This document shows positions 45,901 through 60,900 of a stretch of 64,000 nucleotides of DNA, one piece after another. The stretch comes from Acanthaster planci (lineage: Eukaryota > Echinodermata > Asteroidea > Valvatida > Acanthasteridae), in contig NW_019091642.1 of assembly GCF_001949145.1 (NCBI RefSeq), forward strand, positions 274,435 to 338,434, in the 5' to 3' direction. The notes under the pieces are model-generated. The model saw nothing but the letters and a program-made list of their open reading frames with translations. It was not told the origin of the DNA and searched no databases. Every line of letters begins with the position of its first letter. Positions within the stretch are counted from its first letter, which is position 1. Both the position numbers and the translations under genes were made by a program.

Positions 45901-48900
45901 AGACAAGTATAAGACAAGTATAAAAATGGAAGAGCATTGTTCAAAGTTGAAGTGGAAATTTGAGCTTTACTAAGTATATGTACATCCACAAAAATGGAAT
46001 GACAATGTTACTTCTCACAAATCAAGTATAAAGGGCAGGACATTCTTTGGTATTACACTGAAATTATGTTGAACGGATGATTGGACTGCTTAAATAAAGT
46101 GACCAATAAATGCAGGTACGTCCAACTTAATAAATACTGACGAGGGGGATTTTGGAGGGGCTCATGCCTTCAACAAATTTGTTAATGTTCTTCTTCCACT
46201 GCCATATAAACCATATGTGTATGTTCTCATCCAACAGTCAGAACAAAAAAACCCTATACCTGCTGGTAGACTTTCAGTTGGTGACGCTGGAGCTCTGTTT
46301 CAAACATACGGAACACCTACCGGTAACTTGACACCACCTTTGCTTCATCATGTACATGTATAAGGGTGATCAAAACATACAGACAATTGGCTTTTCTTGG
46401 CATGTCTATTGAGGTTCCTACATGCATCCCACTTCTCCATATTTTTCCTGTTGCTGACACTCTGTAAACTGACAATGGTCTGAACACTAGATGGAAGTTC
46501 TGATCCATGTTGCTCTTATGTAGGCACTGATCAGGGCTTGGAGCTAAGGGCCATTGGCCTTTCTTTCCTCAGCCTGCTTTTCAGCTATTATTCTCGGCCC
46601 ATGCTCGAGCGAACACAGTGAAAGAAAGCAAACCCTGGCTCTTGTTTATATGGTAATTGGTCTTTGTGCACAGCCCAGAAATGAAAAGACCGAATTTGCA
46701 TCATAATCACCAGCTATACAATAGTCCCCACTTTGAAAAGAGGCAACGGGAATGTGGAAGCTTGAGTAGAGCCGCATGCCACCGAACAATCAACCGTTTC
46801 ACTGTGTAATTCAAAGCATGCAGAGCACGCAGGGCTACAAACCGAGAATCTGCAGTTTACGGCAAACAAAGCAAGGCCAGGCATTTCCAGACATGTCAAA
46901 TTAGACACTTCAAATCATAGGAACACTCACTGACAATAATTTACTGGTAATTTAGCAACACTGGAATTCTTCTTCAGGACAAACAGTTGATCACTGAATG
47001 CTAAACTTGGTAACGACATGGTTTTCAGCCAGCATCAACTGACACCTTTGCATATTCTAACATTACCTGTGACAATGGATTTATTTTGCAGAGAGAAGTC
47101 CAACAGGCTTTTACATCCGTTGCATGGTTAGAGTTGCATGCTACCCGATCTGAATGCCGGTAGATTGTCAGCTAACAATCCATTAATTACAGGCACATAC
47201 TGAGAAAATAGGTTTTGTGGAAAGAAAATGTTCAAACTTCCCTTGTTTGTTGAAAGAAAGTATGCACATTCCCTACATGTACAGGTGGTGGCCCATCATT
47301 CCCACCTTAATGCACACAGAAGCATAAAAAAATTTTGTATCAACAGGAACATATACTACCGAACACATACATGTACCGGTACGTGCACATGTACAGTGCA
47401 TGTACAGTACTTGGTTGTATAGAGTGCTTTGCAACAGAGGTCCTTATGGGATAAATGGAATATTACTCTGTGCACGACCAGGCTTGCTCCTCTGAAGACC
47501 TTACTAGGGTGATAGGATGAGATGGAAATTGCTCAGAATGAACTGTAGGTCTGCAAAGTCCACATACATGTACAGTACACCTGTCAGTTTTAACCTGCTG
47601 CAACTTATTCTTGACAATTTTCAAACATTCATTATTTATAATTATTCTTCTCAAAATATTGAGGGTTTGACGTTTTGATCCCAGCAGACTCTTTCTCAAA
47701 GGCAAAACGACAAGTGGACAGGACAAACAAGTAAACAGATAATCAACCAACGTTTTGGTCATTTTAGGTCATTGTAGTCAGCAAGCAGTTTGCAGCAGAT
47801 TTCTATTACATACATGTATCTTTATAATTATTCTTCACAGAATAATCTGCCAGAAAAATTTTCTCAGTGAATAAAGCAAAAATATTCAAATCTCACATTT
47901 CTGCATTTACCGTACTTGTGACTAATTTTGACAGAGAAGGTTACGACAAATGACTCAGCAAAACATTCAGGGCAAGCAATGACCACTCACCACATCAAAG
48001 CTTTCTGCTTCTAACTGGCTGCAATTGCTATATCGGCTCTTGGTGAGGACCTCATGAAGCTCATAATGACAATTCTTGTTGAAGCACCCATCAAAGCAGT
48101 CATCAACTGCAATTCCAATGCACCCTTCAAGTGAACCCCCCTCAGCAGACGCCTGGCACCCTACCAGCCCCTCGTTCAAACAGAAGGTACAGTTGGCTAG
48201 CTGCTCCATGGTACAATTTGCTGTCGTCACATTGTACAGGGTAATAATTGGATAGTCACAGTGTCTTGCAGATTCGTTCCAGAAGGGTCCTGTAATATTC
48301 AGGCACACGTGACTGCCATTAGAAGCACATGCTAGTCTGGGCCCTTCCATGCATTTCTGGTAGTCAGCTTCCAAACAAGCACTGTAGGACAAGTTGTAGT
48401 GCTGCTCGAGGTAATGATATTTGGTGCATTCATATGAAACTAACTCCCAGCAGGATTCACTGTACGGTATAGTGCATATGCTGACGTAAGCATCCACACA
48501 GCATGCCTGGCCGTCATTTGTTGACCTGAAGTCTGTGGCCAGGTAGTAGCTTTCACGTGCCTGCTCCAAGCAAGGTTCTTCATCCAGATGTCTGCAGTGC
48601 CTTGTAGTGAGTTCACCACACAAAAGCATCCCCTGATTGGTACAATTTTCAACCAGAGGAGCGTGGCATTCCGTGTTCGCTGACCCGTTGCATGCAAGCT
48701 GCGCTCTGTTTTGGCAATCCACAACCAAACTGTCCAAACAGTCCCTCATCGTTCCATTTTCACAGCTTCTGTTCAGGTCCTGCACACAAGTTTCATACAC
48801 TTCTTGATCCAAGCAGGTGGAAGTCACTGTGTAGTTATCCCATTCCTTCTTAGTCTTATTACACTCAAAGTAGATGGTTTCAATGTAAGGTTCCAGGAGG

Positions 48901-51900
48901 GTACGGTTCACTGGTGTGTAGAGCGAATGAGCGATGTCTGCATACTGACGGTAAGCCGTGTGGTTACCACAGTAACAATCTGTGCCATTCCTTGTGGCTG
49001 AAATGAGAAAATCTGCATCCCTGCCAAAAAAGAGTACAGAAATAAAACAAACCCATTGCTATTTCATGGTTACCATAGCGGTAGCTTGCTACAATCCAGG
49101 GCTGTAGAAAGGAGAGTCACATCAGCTTCAGATTTTGGAAACAAAATGGCCGTTCATTATCTGTACAGTACAGCATGTGGCTATTGTACACCAATTACTC
49201 GAGTGCATTGGGGCATATACATGTACCTGCCAGTTTTTTTCCAACATGTTTGACACTCACGTCACACTTATTTTACGTGCATTTACTCTGATTGCAATAC
49301 TGTGATGGGAATGACTGCTGTATGCCCTGAATGTACTCAAGTCAAACCCAAATCTCTCAATGAGTAAGACTCAAAGACCAACTCAGGTTTTGACTGTGTG
49401 AGTCCGATAAACTTACATGTGCACTACGTGCACGTATAATACACGTGGCTCACAAACATGTCTAAAAATGCAATATGAAGATTGCAAAAGCAATTTACAA
49501 GTCACAGGTGTTTCCCATTTACTTGTGCATTCAGATCCGTAGTCTCTCATATAATTAGCAGTTGGATTGAGTTGTTCATGCCCCAGTCTGTAATTCGTAT
49601 GGCCAGTCCAATCTACTCTCATTAGTTCCCTTCCTGACATAAAAATGAACTGCCAGGACTTACAGTATACAGTAAACAAGAAATGATGCGTCAGGCAAAG
49701 TTCCCAAATTTTTTAACCAGATTAAGCTTCCTGTCAAACACGATGATGGATTCTTTCTACACAGCTTTTAAATTTCAGTTTTTTCACAATTCCACAAGTT
49801 TACCTGCATAGCTTCTGGCACAGTCGCCTCGTCATTGCTTCGGTGAAGTTCACACTTTCAGGTTGATCCCTGGTCACCATGGTAACATCAAAGTAATGAT
49901 CCGCATCGTGGAAACACCCAAGCAGCACCGTCTTCTCCAAGAGTGTGGTGTTGATAGCGACACAGCCAGGGCTTGCAGGATAGGCACCCTGCTCACCCTT
50001 CATTGTCTTGAATTGCTGCTGGATGGTGGAGTTAAACTCCTAGTGTGGAAAAATGGATTGGAGGAAATAATTGCTTGTTACAAAGTACATGAATTATCAA
50101 TGTCCATGACTAAATCATTTATACACATAAAAACTTTGCAAGCAATGCAATTCTTCAGTTGTTAATAAAATCAAAAACAGTTCTGTCAGTTTTAGGAGTC
50201 ATGCAAAATGGAATGGTTTCTGATTATAACACCATAGAAGATTTATAGCAGCACTGTGTCTCTCAAATGGTGCTGCTCAGAACCATTTGGTCTTTAAAAA
50301 GAGATATATATGTAGGTGTAACTAGCTCCCATTAAGTGTGAGCAGCCTATCACTGGTGACAAAGAGAAAGGTTTGAGTGACAATTGGAAGTGAACGGTGC
50401 CCTGCCATAGGCATGAATGTAATATGCTACAGATTCATGGGATTATTCACACAAAAGAAACTATCTGCCATGTTTTGACAAGTGTACCATTTGGTGGACA
50501 AAAGGTGCCTCCAACTTTCCTTTTGTTTGGTCAATCTCTAGAATTCTTTTACTTTGTAGAGAACACTGCTTATGTTCATTTGTATGGAGATCTGACATCC
50601 ATGACTCCTACCCTTTGTTTGTGTATTACGTAGGGCTGACTATAGACATCAGGCAGCTCAGCGTAGAAGAACTTGTTACCATGGAGATCAGAGGTTAGAG
50701 ATTCATTAGACAGCTTCTCAGCAGGGAAGATGATTCTACTGCCCATCTTGGTGATGTGGACTGTTTCAAATGTGAATCCATCGCCTTTGGAGAAAATGAA
50801 GGGGCACATGTTTTTTCCCCACAAAGTCTTAGCCACAGTACTGGGACTCCATTGTTGGAAAAAGTTTGGAAAAAGTTGTAGGACTGTATGTATTTCGGAA
50901 TATTTTGGTTAAAAAATGACTATCATATAGCTCATGTATTTATAATCCCCACAACTACAGACCAAGTACACTGTAGATGTGACCAAGTTCTCAGGGTCGA
51001 ATCACACGAAGACATTGATTTTGACTTACTTTCCATTCAGTTGTCCAGAGCAAAGTTAATTTGGATAGCCAAAAATAAAAAATAAACAGGATTTCAAACT
51101 TCAGATCATTCAAATTTAAACATAAAACTATGTCTAAAACGGGCTAAGTCCATCTTCAACATGTGTCTGTATTTGCCACTGTTGAAAACCTCATATAGGT
51201 TCATGACTTCCAGTTGGACTGAACAGATAACACTTACAATTAGAATCTACAACTTTCATACGAATAAATTTAGCCCAAGGTATTGAATTTACACTTGGAT
51301 GAACAATGTCTGTTGGCTGTTCAGCAGGAAATGTAATCGTAAGAAAACAAATGAGTACATTTACCCACTGCACTAGAAACCAAGGGAAAAAAACACACTT
51401 CTGCTGTCACGGGACTTACATAATCGACGACTGGCATTTTTGAATGTAGCCCATAATTAAAGTATATTACTGACACAAACGCAAGTTGGGCATAAAAGTG
51501 CCCAAGTTGGAATATATTGGAGCATACTGTGGACACAGACACAAGTTGGGCAGAAAGTTTGAAATTAAAAGGGCAATGTCGTCTTCAGGCAAGATGCCAT
51601 TTTTCTACCCACCTGTCTTTTGGGCATGAGCCTTATGCTAAAGGGTGAGATGAAAACGACATGACAAGAAGTGAAGCCTGGCGGTGAATTTGAATATCTA
51701 CCTTCCGGGAGGGCTAGCAGGACCGTCAGGTTACACTTGATCTTGGGCACGACCACCTCTAGACAGAACCTGACCCGCCCCTCCTTCCGAAGGTTCACCG
51801 TCACCTGATGAGCCCACTCCGATGAGGAATACACCTTGAAATCAATGGCACTGGAGCCCCTTGGGGAGAAGGGCAGCATGTAAAAGCGAGCACTTGGGGC

Positions 51901-54900
51901 AGGGGTGGTCAGGTTGAAGGTGATGTTCTCCTTTAGACGGTAGAAACGAGACTCTGTGTTTAACTCAATGGGCGTGCCGTAGGGTTTAGCCGAGTAGTAC
52001 CACATGGAAACCTGGCAGGATTGACAGTCGAGGAAAATTGTGACACTATCCAACATATTGAGTGTGAAGTTATCAAAGCTACTTATATCTTCTAGTCCCT
52101 TAACAAATCTGTTACGAATATTGATAGCAACTGGTGGCACTGAAATGATGAATTAAAATGTACTTGCATATGAAAAACTAGAAAGATAAAGTGTCTTCAA
52201 AAGGTGCCTTTCATTGATTGTTTGTCAAGTAAAGTATCACATTTATTTCATTTTACTGTTTCATAACTTGACATGTACATGTAATCATAATGTAGCCTTC
52301 CTCGGCTATTATGAATCATTTAACCACTATTCATAAATACATCAGACAACTAGTTTACCAATCCTTACTGGTCAAGGGCCCATCATGTGGCTGGTCTTAA
52401 ACGATTGATGAAACAGCAACCAGCAACAAAAGTGGCCCTTGAACTATGATATGCAAATAACTGCACGTGTATTGCTAATTCTATACTACATGCACACTCA
52501 TTCGGCACATGGGGCGAAGTCACAATTTTTAAATGTATTTATTTAACCAGAGAAGCTAAATCATTCCCCTTAAAGGGTAAGTTACATGTATGAAACTCAA
52601 GGAACTTTGGGTGAGGGAATGATTCATTTACAACAATTCAAAAACAAGTAATCAAGAAAATCTTCCTGCTCAAGCCAGAAAAAATGGTATAAAATAAGGC
52701 ATGACTCAGTAGGAACTGCATCGCTGACTTGTGGGCAATGTGATGGTGACCTCAAAACAGAAATACTATTTCCCCTCAGACTAACTGAAAACATTCCAAA
52801 AAAATTTTTAATTACCCTGTTGGTCCAAGTTTTTCCAGGAAACACGTCCACGTCAGGCCGTATACGGTGGGGCACTGTAAAGCGCTCACACATCTGGGAA
52901 TGATTGAATCGTTTGATGTACAGCTCAAACTCACGATCATTGAGCTGTCGGAGAGAGGGGACATTGTCAGTGTAGATGGGGATGGTGGTAGATGGGTGAC
53001 TGATGAAATGAGCATCAGGGATGAGATCAGAAGAAAGCTCAGAGGAGACAACGATGAAGACATCAAAGGCATTGCCTGACAGAAAACAAAGAGAATGGCT
53101 GCATCAAGTTTGTTATACTTACTAGAGGGCATTTAGGGGGTCAACGTTGGGGGCTAAAGTGCATTGGCCCAAAGCGGAAGGCAGATTGCAAACACTGCAT
53201 ACATCAATTCTGTAAAGGCAGAGGGGGCCTTCTCCAATGTATGTGCACAAAGCGAAAACTGCTTTTGATAAATTGTCCCAAAATCAACATTCAGTTGATA
53301 TTAAACACCTACATGTATTAGAACCAGCTTTTATGCACCATAAACCATTGCAACACCATACAAGTGCATCTCAATGCCATTCTCACTGTGCTTGCACCGG
53401 ATAGCAATGTTGGAAAGATTGTTGCTTTGGGCTGAATTTGGGCGGCTTGTTCTTGTATGTTCATGAACAGCTCGATTTGTTGTTTGTGGGTCAGCCGCTC
53501 GAATGCCGGGAACGTACAACCGGTTATCGCTACTAGTTGTTTGTAGCAAGCAACATGCAACATGGCACGTCTTTGTGCATTCTACAAGAGTTAATGTTTG
53601 GATAACTGGGCTAATTTCTTTTCCATTAAAAAAATAATTTCTGTCATGGAAACGTTGATTTTGCAAAACTTTCTATTGTCTCTAGCTTTGTAAAGCCATC
53701 TCAATAGTTTTACGGCTTTTCAAAAATCAAATCTCACAAGTTTTCCGTGTATTCGTGTAAAACCCTGACGAGAAGGTGGTGTGTGAACCTGTTCCAAGAA
53801 CAGTGTTCTTGTGTCGTGTTCCCACCGTTCGAGCGCGAGAACACAAAACCCGGGTCAAGAACAAACCGCGCGAACTCGACCTTAGTGAACAAGTTCCCTG
53901 GCTAGTCAACCCATTACAGATAGGACTAATAGCCCACAGTGGCAAGCTGGGATAACCTCACAGCCTACATGTACCTGTAAAGTCCACATGATGTGTAGCT
54001 GTCAGTCCGTAGTTTATGATGTCACCTGCTGTTCTACCAACTGCCGTGCACCCCCCTTCATCATTGAGTGTAAATCCAGAATAGCAATGGCATCTAGAAG
54101 AACATGAAATGGCCAGAGAAACAATGGAATAAAAGCGTTTTTATATCCTTTTGAAGTGTGTTGCATAAAAACAATGTATTCAACTCTTTCATACAATATC
54201 ACAATCAAGCATCAACAAAGATGAAGTACACTTTTGAATGTACATGTAACCTGGGGTTATATATTGTGAACGTAAATCATCGTAACTTCCTTTAAAAGAA
54301 AAAGAAGGAAATAAGAAGCTGGAGTTTTTGTTGCAAAGAACAATAATTCATATATCTAACTATCTGCTTCATCAAAGTCAGTGCAACAGGTGAGTGATGG
54401 GTGCTCCTATTTACTCTCCTGTATGTCCATCTGCTCAGTTTCCCTGACTTTCCCTTTCTTTGTGTCTACAACATCCTATCTAATCTGCCTATACATGAAG
54501 TCCTACCAATGAACAATCTTTCTTATCTTTACTATTTTGGATCTGTTTACATGTGCCCTTTATCTCATTTCAATCTCTGCTCATTTATGCCTTCAGCTCA
54601 TTGCAAGCTCCAAAATCATGCTTCAAATATTAACAATGGGAATCAAAAATGCACATTCTTCAAACTTAAGCATCACAGATAAATGGAGCTGCATTGAGGT
54701 AATGGGTCTCTGCTTGATGGACTAAAGTCATGATAACTGACACCCTCAGCTGAAGATTGAAACCGAAACCAAAATATGGACAACTTACATGTATCCAGCT
54801 AGCTAACTCAAATGACGCATTGCCGCCATTTTAGTTCATGCAAAGAGCCCAATATTTCCTAATATCTACATGTATAACCTACTCTGCTGTTGCACAGTCC

Positions 54901-57900
54901 TGCATGTCATCAGTGGCCGTTATACAAGCTGCACCTTGACTACATCCACTACCCGAGGCACAGCAGGTGTTTTCAGTACAAGTGTAACCTGCATGGTGTT
55001 TGACCTGTTCTAACTGCCATGGATGGTCAAGAAGCTGAAGAAAGCAACAAGGGAAGTATAACTACACATAAATATCCCTACATACCAGTAGCAGGTGGGC
55101 AGGAATCTTAAAGCATCCAAAAATACATGACAACTTTAAAAAATATCAAAGCATTATTGCACAAATCTATCAAAACCAACCTACTTTGAAGAAATTCATT
55201 GTAATGTAACTAAGCAAAGTATGTACACCAAATTAAAATTACTTCAAATTTAATGTCAGTGTAGAGGCACCTGCATGTAAACAAATGCTAAGCAAAAACT
55301 TGAGCTGATAATAACAACCCTACCTGACTAAACCCTGAAGCTACATGTAAATAAAAACTTAACATCTATGAGGACATTGATTTTGAGATAATGTAACAAA
55401 CCAAAAATGTAACAACCAGACAATGTAACTCAAGCAAAAGTAAGGAAGACAAGACAGACTGAGTTTGTCTGGAATCCAAGCCCCCTACCTCCACCCTTAG
55501 GCTCAGCTGAGGTTCAACCATTGTCAGCACGATGCTATCATCTACCAAGAGGACAGGGGTGCGAGTGTAGTCACTGACGTAGGTTGCTGATATCCTGAAG
55601 GGTATCTCCCTGCCCTCGACCCAGTATGGCTGGTCCTTGACCCGGAAGGTAAAGTAAAGTAGGATGAAGTCTTCATTATTGGCGACATTATCTGCTTCAT
55701 TTACGACAACACCTGGCATGGGAAGGAAAAGTTTCTGATGAGTGGAGTTGTAGTGGGTGTGTCCTCACACAAACAGCTATGTGACCACTTGCTTTCTTCC
55801 ACGCTGGAGTAAATGATAACTTTTTGTCTGGTCTTCCATAAGTCAGCAACTTGGCTCATAACTATGCAATTCAAAATACATACATGTAGCTACATGCATA
55901 GAGTATTTCATAATACAGTAAAATCTGTAACTCAAACTCAGAGGGAACGATAAAAACGTTGAGATATGTGCATCCAAATTTCAAGCTAGCAAAGGCTCCA
56001 GAGTTTTATACAATCAAGTCATAACACAACCATACACAAGTACACTGTATGTGTACACGTGCAGGTCATGTACATGTACATGTACATTAATGTACATGTA
56101 ACTGACCCCACAATGGCTATTTGAAATATCATTCTGGTTGTTTTCTCTATGAATTTTTCTAGTGGTGAATGTTTTTGTTTACAAATCATTATTTTACTTG
56201 GATTTGATGTTGTTCTTTAGAAAGTTCTGTTCTATAAACAATAAACCACTTGAACTTCTATACTTACCTGTACAATGTACCTTCATGTGGAAAATATATC
56301 ATTTGGTCTTTTATGTCTGCAGCACAATGCCCCATGCATGCTTAGGATTTTTACTCAGGTTGTCCAATATTTGGTGTCATGACCTTTCCTTTTGTGGTCA
56401 AATGGCCACCGTAAAGCATCAATAACTAGCACTGCTGGTGTGCAAGATATAGAGCCTGGAGTAGCAATCGGGCTAGCTTGAAAACTGGGATTTGCTGCAG
56501 TTATGGATTGGTTTGTAACTAATTGATCTGAATAGCAGCGTGCATATAAGTGTCCCAGAGTGAAAAGACGCAGTGAATTTGACAGTAAAGGCTCATAATT
56601 GAAGTTTTGTGTTCATTTTACACTTTTTGGAAGTGTTTCAATGGTTGTTTCTAATCTGTTTTTGAGGTACATGTATGCAGATGTAGCAATGTTGGCATTT
56701 TGAGCTGTAAACATGGTAAAGGTATTTCTATGCATACACGCCTACTCTTTTGGGCAGGAATGAAGTATATCTTTGAGGTAGCAGTGATCGGGAGTTTCAA
56801 CTTGATGAACTTTGGAGTTATTGAGATTTTACTGCATAAACATAAACTACCAGGCTCAACAGCTACATGTGTGACACACAACATGCTACAAATGAATTGT
56901 TACCTGGCACAACAGAAATTCCTGTATCAAGAAATCTAGCTGTATTGTACTGCTTTCCAGGATACAAGTAGCCTTCTGATGAGTCTGGATCACCCTCCAT
57001 CTCAAGGTAGATGGAAGGAGTATCATTTCGGTGGTAGACCCTATCAGACAGAAGGATGCGGCCTGAGCTGGCAGTGAAATTCTGCATGGCAGCCTCCATT
57101 GAGAAGTTAACAAACTGCAAAGTGATCTCTGGGATCCACAGCTTGGCTTCCATGCGAACGTAGTCCCCAATGGAAAAGGTCTGAGGTGGCTCCCCGAACA
57201 GGCTGGTGAGGAACATGAAGGAGTTGGCCGTGGTGAAGTCCAGTTTGGCTGAGATGATTGGTGCATCGATTTTGACAGTGTCAGAGGCTATGATAGATGG
57301 ATAGAGGCGACCAGGGAAGTCTACCAGGCTGCTGTCATACCAAGCAATACCTGTTGCTGTGATCAGAGAGTTGGCCACAAAGTCAATGTGATTGCCAACG
57401 GATAAATTAAAGGTCCCTTTGAAGACAGCCCCCGGTGGGTCGATGGGTAAGAGTGGCAGGTGGAAACGGCCAATGGCATTGTCATAGGACACGTCACAGA
57501 GGGTGGCTCCCCCCACACAGGAGGCCTCCTCAGAGGGAAACTGTAAGTCTGCAAAGCCAGTAGTGCGGGTGAAGTTGACGGCATCTAGCTGCAAAGTAAC
57601 ATTGAAGGCTGGGGCATTTGAGTCAGTAGTGTGGGTGATCTCAAAGTCAAAGATGACCGGGTCAATGCTGTCGACGATGCTGGGTTCCGGCCGGCGGGTG
57701 AAGCTGATCTGAAGCTCTGGCTCTACTATGATCACATCATGTGACTTCCTGGTGATCATCTGATCAATAATGGTAGCATTATAATCCCAGTTGTCTAGTA
57801 TGAACTGAGTCTCATTGTCGGGTGGAACAAAGCAGTCACAGTCATAAATCTCAAATGCTGGTATCTCAACACATTTTGCGGGTTCAACATGATAAACAAC

Positions 57901-60900
57901 TTTATCGATATCAGGACAGTCGCACTCCAACTCATACGTGTAGGTGCTACTAAGTAGATCAGTGAAATTCACTCCTGTATCAAAGGTGCCATTTGACGTG
58001 ATGTTATTCAACCAAGTTGTGTTGCCTAGAAACAGTGAATTATTTCCATTTCCAGCAGTGGCATTTTCAAAGACGGTGGAATTGTTCGAGGCGGGAACCA
58101 TCTCAAAAGAAGTGCTGTCATTCTGTAGCTGATACCACTCTAGCACCTGGGATATGTTATATGGATGCTTGTACAGCTTCTGACATTGACAGGTGCTATT
58201 GGGTAGGGGTAACGAGTGGGTGTGTGTGATGTTGGTGCATCTGCCGGCTAGCACGCCAATGCAGTCCTGCTCCACATGGACACCACACATCATCTTACAG
58301 CTGCAGTTTGATTGAGACTTAGTAGTGTTGTAGGCCCCTGTTGTGGAGTTCACCTGGGGAGAACTGTTTAGTGTGGAATGAGGTGGGTCAGTACTTGTTG
58401 CCTCCATGGGCTGACAGGAGCAATCAGTGGGATTGAATGTGAGACGGAAAGACTCCTCATCAAATCCAGTAGTGCTATTCATACATTGCTTGACAGTCAC
58501 ACTGCTGTCAAATAGTTCCTGCAGCTTGGCTAAAATCTCTGAAGAATTGCACGAGCACAGAGTCTTATTGATGCTCTCTACGGATGCATTCTCGCATGCA
58601 CAGCTGACTTTGAGAGAGACCTCATGGTGGGTGACAGTGTACGTAAGATCATGACAGGAGTAGTTTCGCTTGTAAGGTTCCATGCACTTTTTGACGTGGC
58701 GATGAAGTGACGATTCTGGGCCATGTGATGACAGGGTACTGTTCAAATCGGTGCAGTCGCAGTTGTCAGTGTTGAATTGCTGTAGAGCAGCCACGTGCGG
58801 TGGGTTCAAGAAGTAATGCAGAATCCCCCAGCAAAAGTTGATGCAATTGCAGGACAGGGAGCCATCATAGCTGTCTCCCTCATCCACATAATAACTGGTG
58901 CAATTGCACTGTTCGTCGGTCATGTTGGCAAGGTGCCAGGTCTCACAGAAGCACTCCCTTGGTGCGGAGGGGTCGAAGTGCTCCTCCAGGGGCTTGCGAC
59001 AGGTGCAGTTCTCCCGGAAGATGTCGCTAGGGGCGATGGGGTAGCTCACGTAGGAGAAGGTGGAGGTTGCATTCAAGCGGAGGACATCACCACGGTTCAG
59101 CTCTGGGAGGTCAAGGACCACCATGGTGACAGTAACCAGGACAGTGCTACCACCCTCACTCAGGTTAGCTGGGAGGTATTCTGATATGTAGTACACGCCT
59201 GTTTAAGGCAAAAGTAAAGCATTCCTTGATTATACCTGAGAACTCTTGACTTTGAAAACCAAAAATAGCTGTAAAGGAGTTTATTAACATTTCATTCACT
59301 TCATGTTATGATTTGGACAAGACAAATTTGGACACAAACTGAAAATCAGGGCATCTAAGGTGATCAGTAATTGAGTAAGTTGCACAAAAATTACTAACAG
59401 AATAAGAAGTTTTATGTATAAAAAGTATGTTCAAATTTTAAAATGTGTTTTAAAACACCAATAGACCCTGATTTGATAAAAGCACACCTTATTACATGTA
59501 GTACTTTCAGTCTGGCAATTGTCTGTTATCCCTAACCATTGTTTGTTGTTGTGTTAAGTGTGAGAGCACCTCATTGCCCTTCTAGCCAAGGGTTATAGAC
59601 AACCACCTGTGATCAAATTTAGGAAGCTGTTATAAGCAAAGAATCTAATCAGCACAGAACCAATTTGTTTTACAAAAACAGGTCCCTGGGAAACATGTCT
59701 CGCAATGTGTGTTTTAATTGCTATGATTGTCAACTGATGTCTACTAGGTACAGGTTTTAGGCAATATTCTCTGTTTACCAGCTCTGTGGTACACAAGTCC
59801 CAGGGCATGTTTAGTGACCAAAAACAAGTTTGAGATGCCAAAGCAAAACCAAGAGCATGTTTAGAACCAGCAATGGTTATGTCATCCAACAGAGACAAGC
59901 CAGTAAAAGACACTGTTGTCAATTTCAATCAACATTCAGCATATTTTTTTCCCAGAGTAGCTCTCTCATTTGACATGCTAGAACAGAGTACCTCTGTTGG
60001 GATGTACAATTCACATATTTGAAAAAAGACACAACTTTTGTCTGCTTATTTTCCACCACTTTGAATGGCGCTAAACCAACTCTAACCTTTTGTTCTCTTT
60101 TGGTCAGAACAATGACATCAGACAGGCATAGCCAAAGTTACAAAAACGTCAAACAAATGACCAAAGCACAAACATGTTTCTGGCTATATTTGTGAAAACA
60201 CACCACTGGATATGCTGATATATGGTTGAGGACCAACAATGGCCCAAAAACTTAAATTATTTTCTGACCTGGATTGAAAGGATTGTGATGATTCCCGCCA
60301 ACAAAAGTACAGACCGCCCCTTCCCTGGATGACCAGATGTCAGTGTGAACGACAGACGCCATCCCATAATACACCTCTTCTTCCTCGTCGCAGACACTGG
60401 GCAAAGAGGGTGCTCTTGTGGTGTCATTGGCGTCTGGTAATGGAGTTGTGACCTGGACAGAGGCATTCAGGCTCCCACAGGCAAGGTAAGGGTCAGGGGT
60501 TGTGGTGACATTGGTATCATTCACGGAGTGACCTAGAAAAACGCAGATGGAAGAATCACAAAATAAAACATGAACAAAGCAGCAGAGGAGTGAGCTAAAA
60601 ATGTGCAAGTTCTGTGGAAAGGCTCCAGCTCAGGAAATTAAAGGACTCAGTAATGAAGACATTAGTTTATGGCAGGATACTTCAAAATTGGACTGTAATT
60701 TAGAGCAAGAGAGAACACAGAGAAATGAACTGAAGTACAAACATCACTGCATTGAGTCCCAGCTTAGACCACATGGAGGCAAGAAAAGAGTCCAAAACTC
60801 CAACAACCTGATTTCCTAATCTTAAACAAAATGACCAGTTGAATCTGCTCCAGCTACCCAAGGTTTCAGCTAGAGGGGTGTCTGGGAATGGGGGGGGTCT

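Noticed and set aside
53330-53950. Possible GC-rich foldback element or hidden exon
   Set aside because: Some complementary words around ttcgagcgcgagaacac were seen, but no consistent arms or coding signal.
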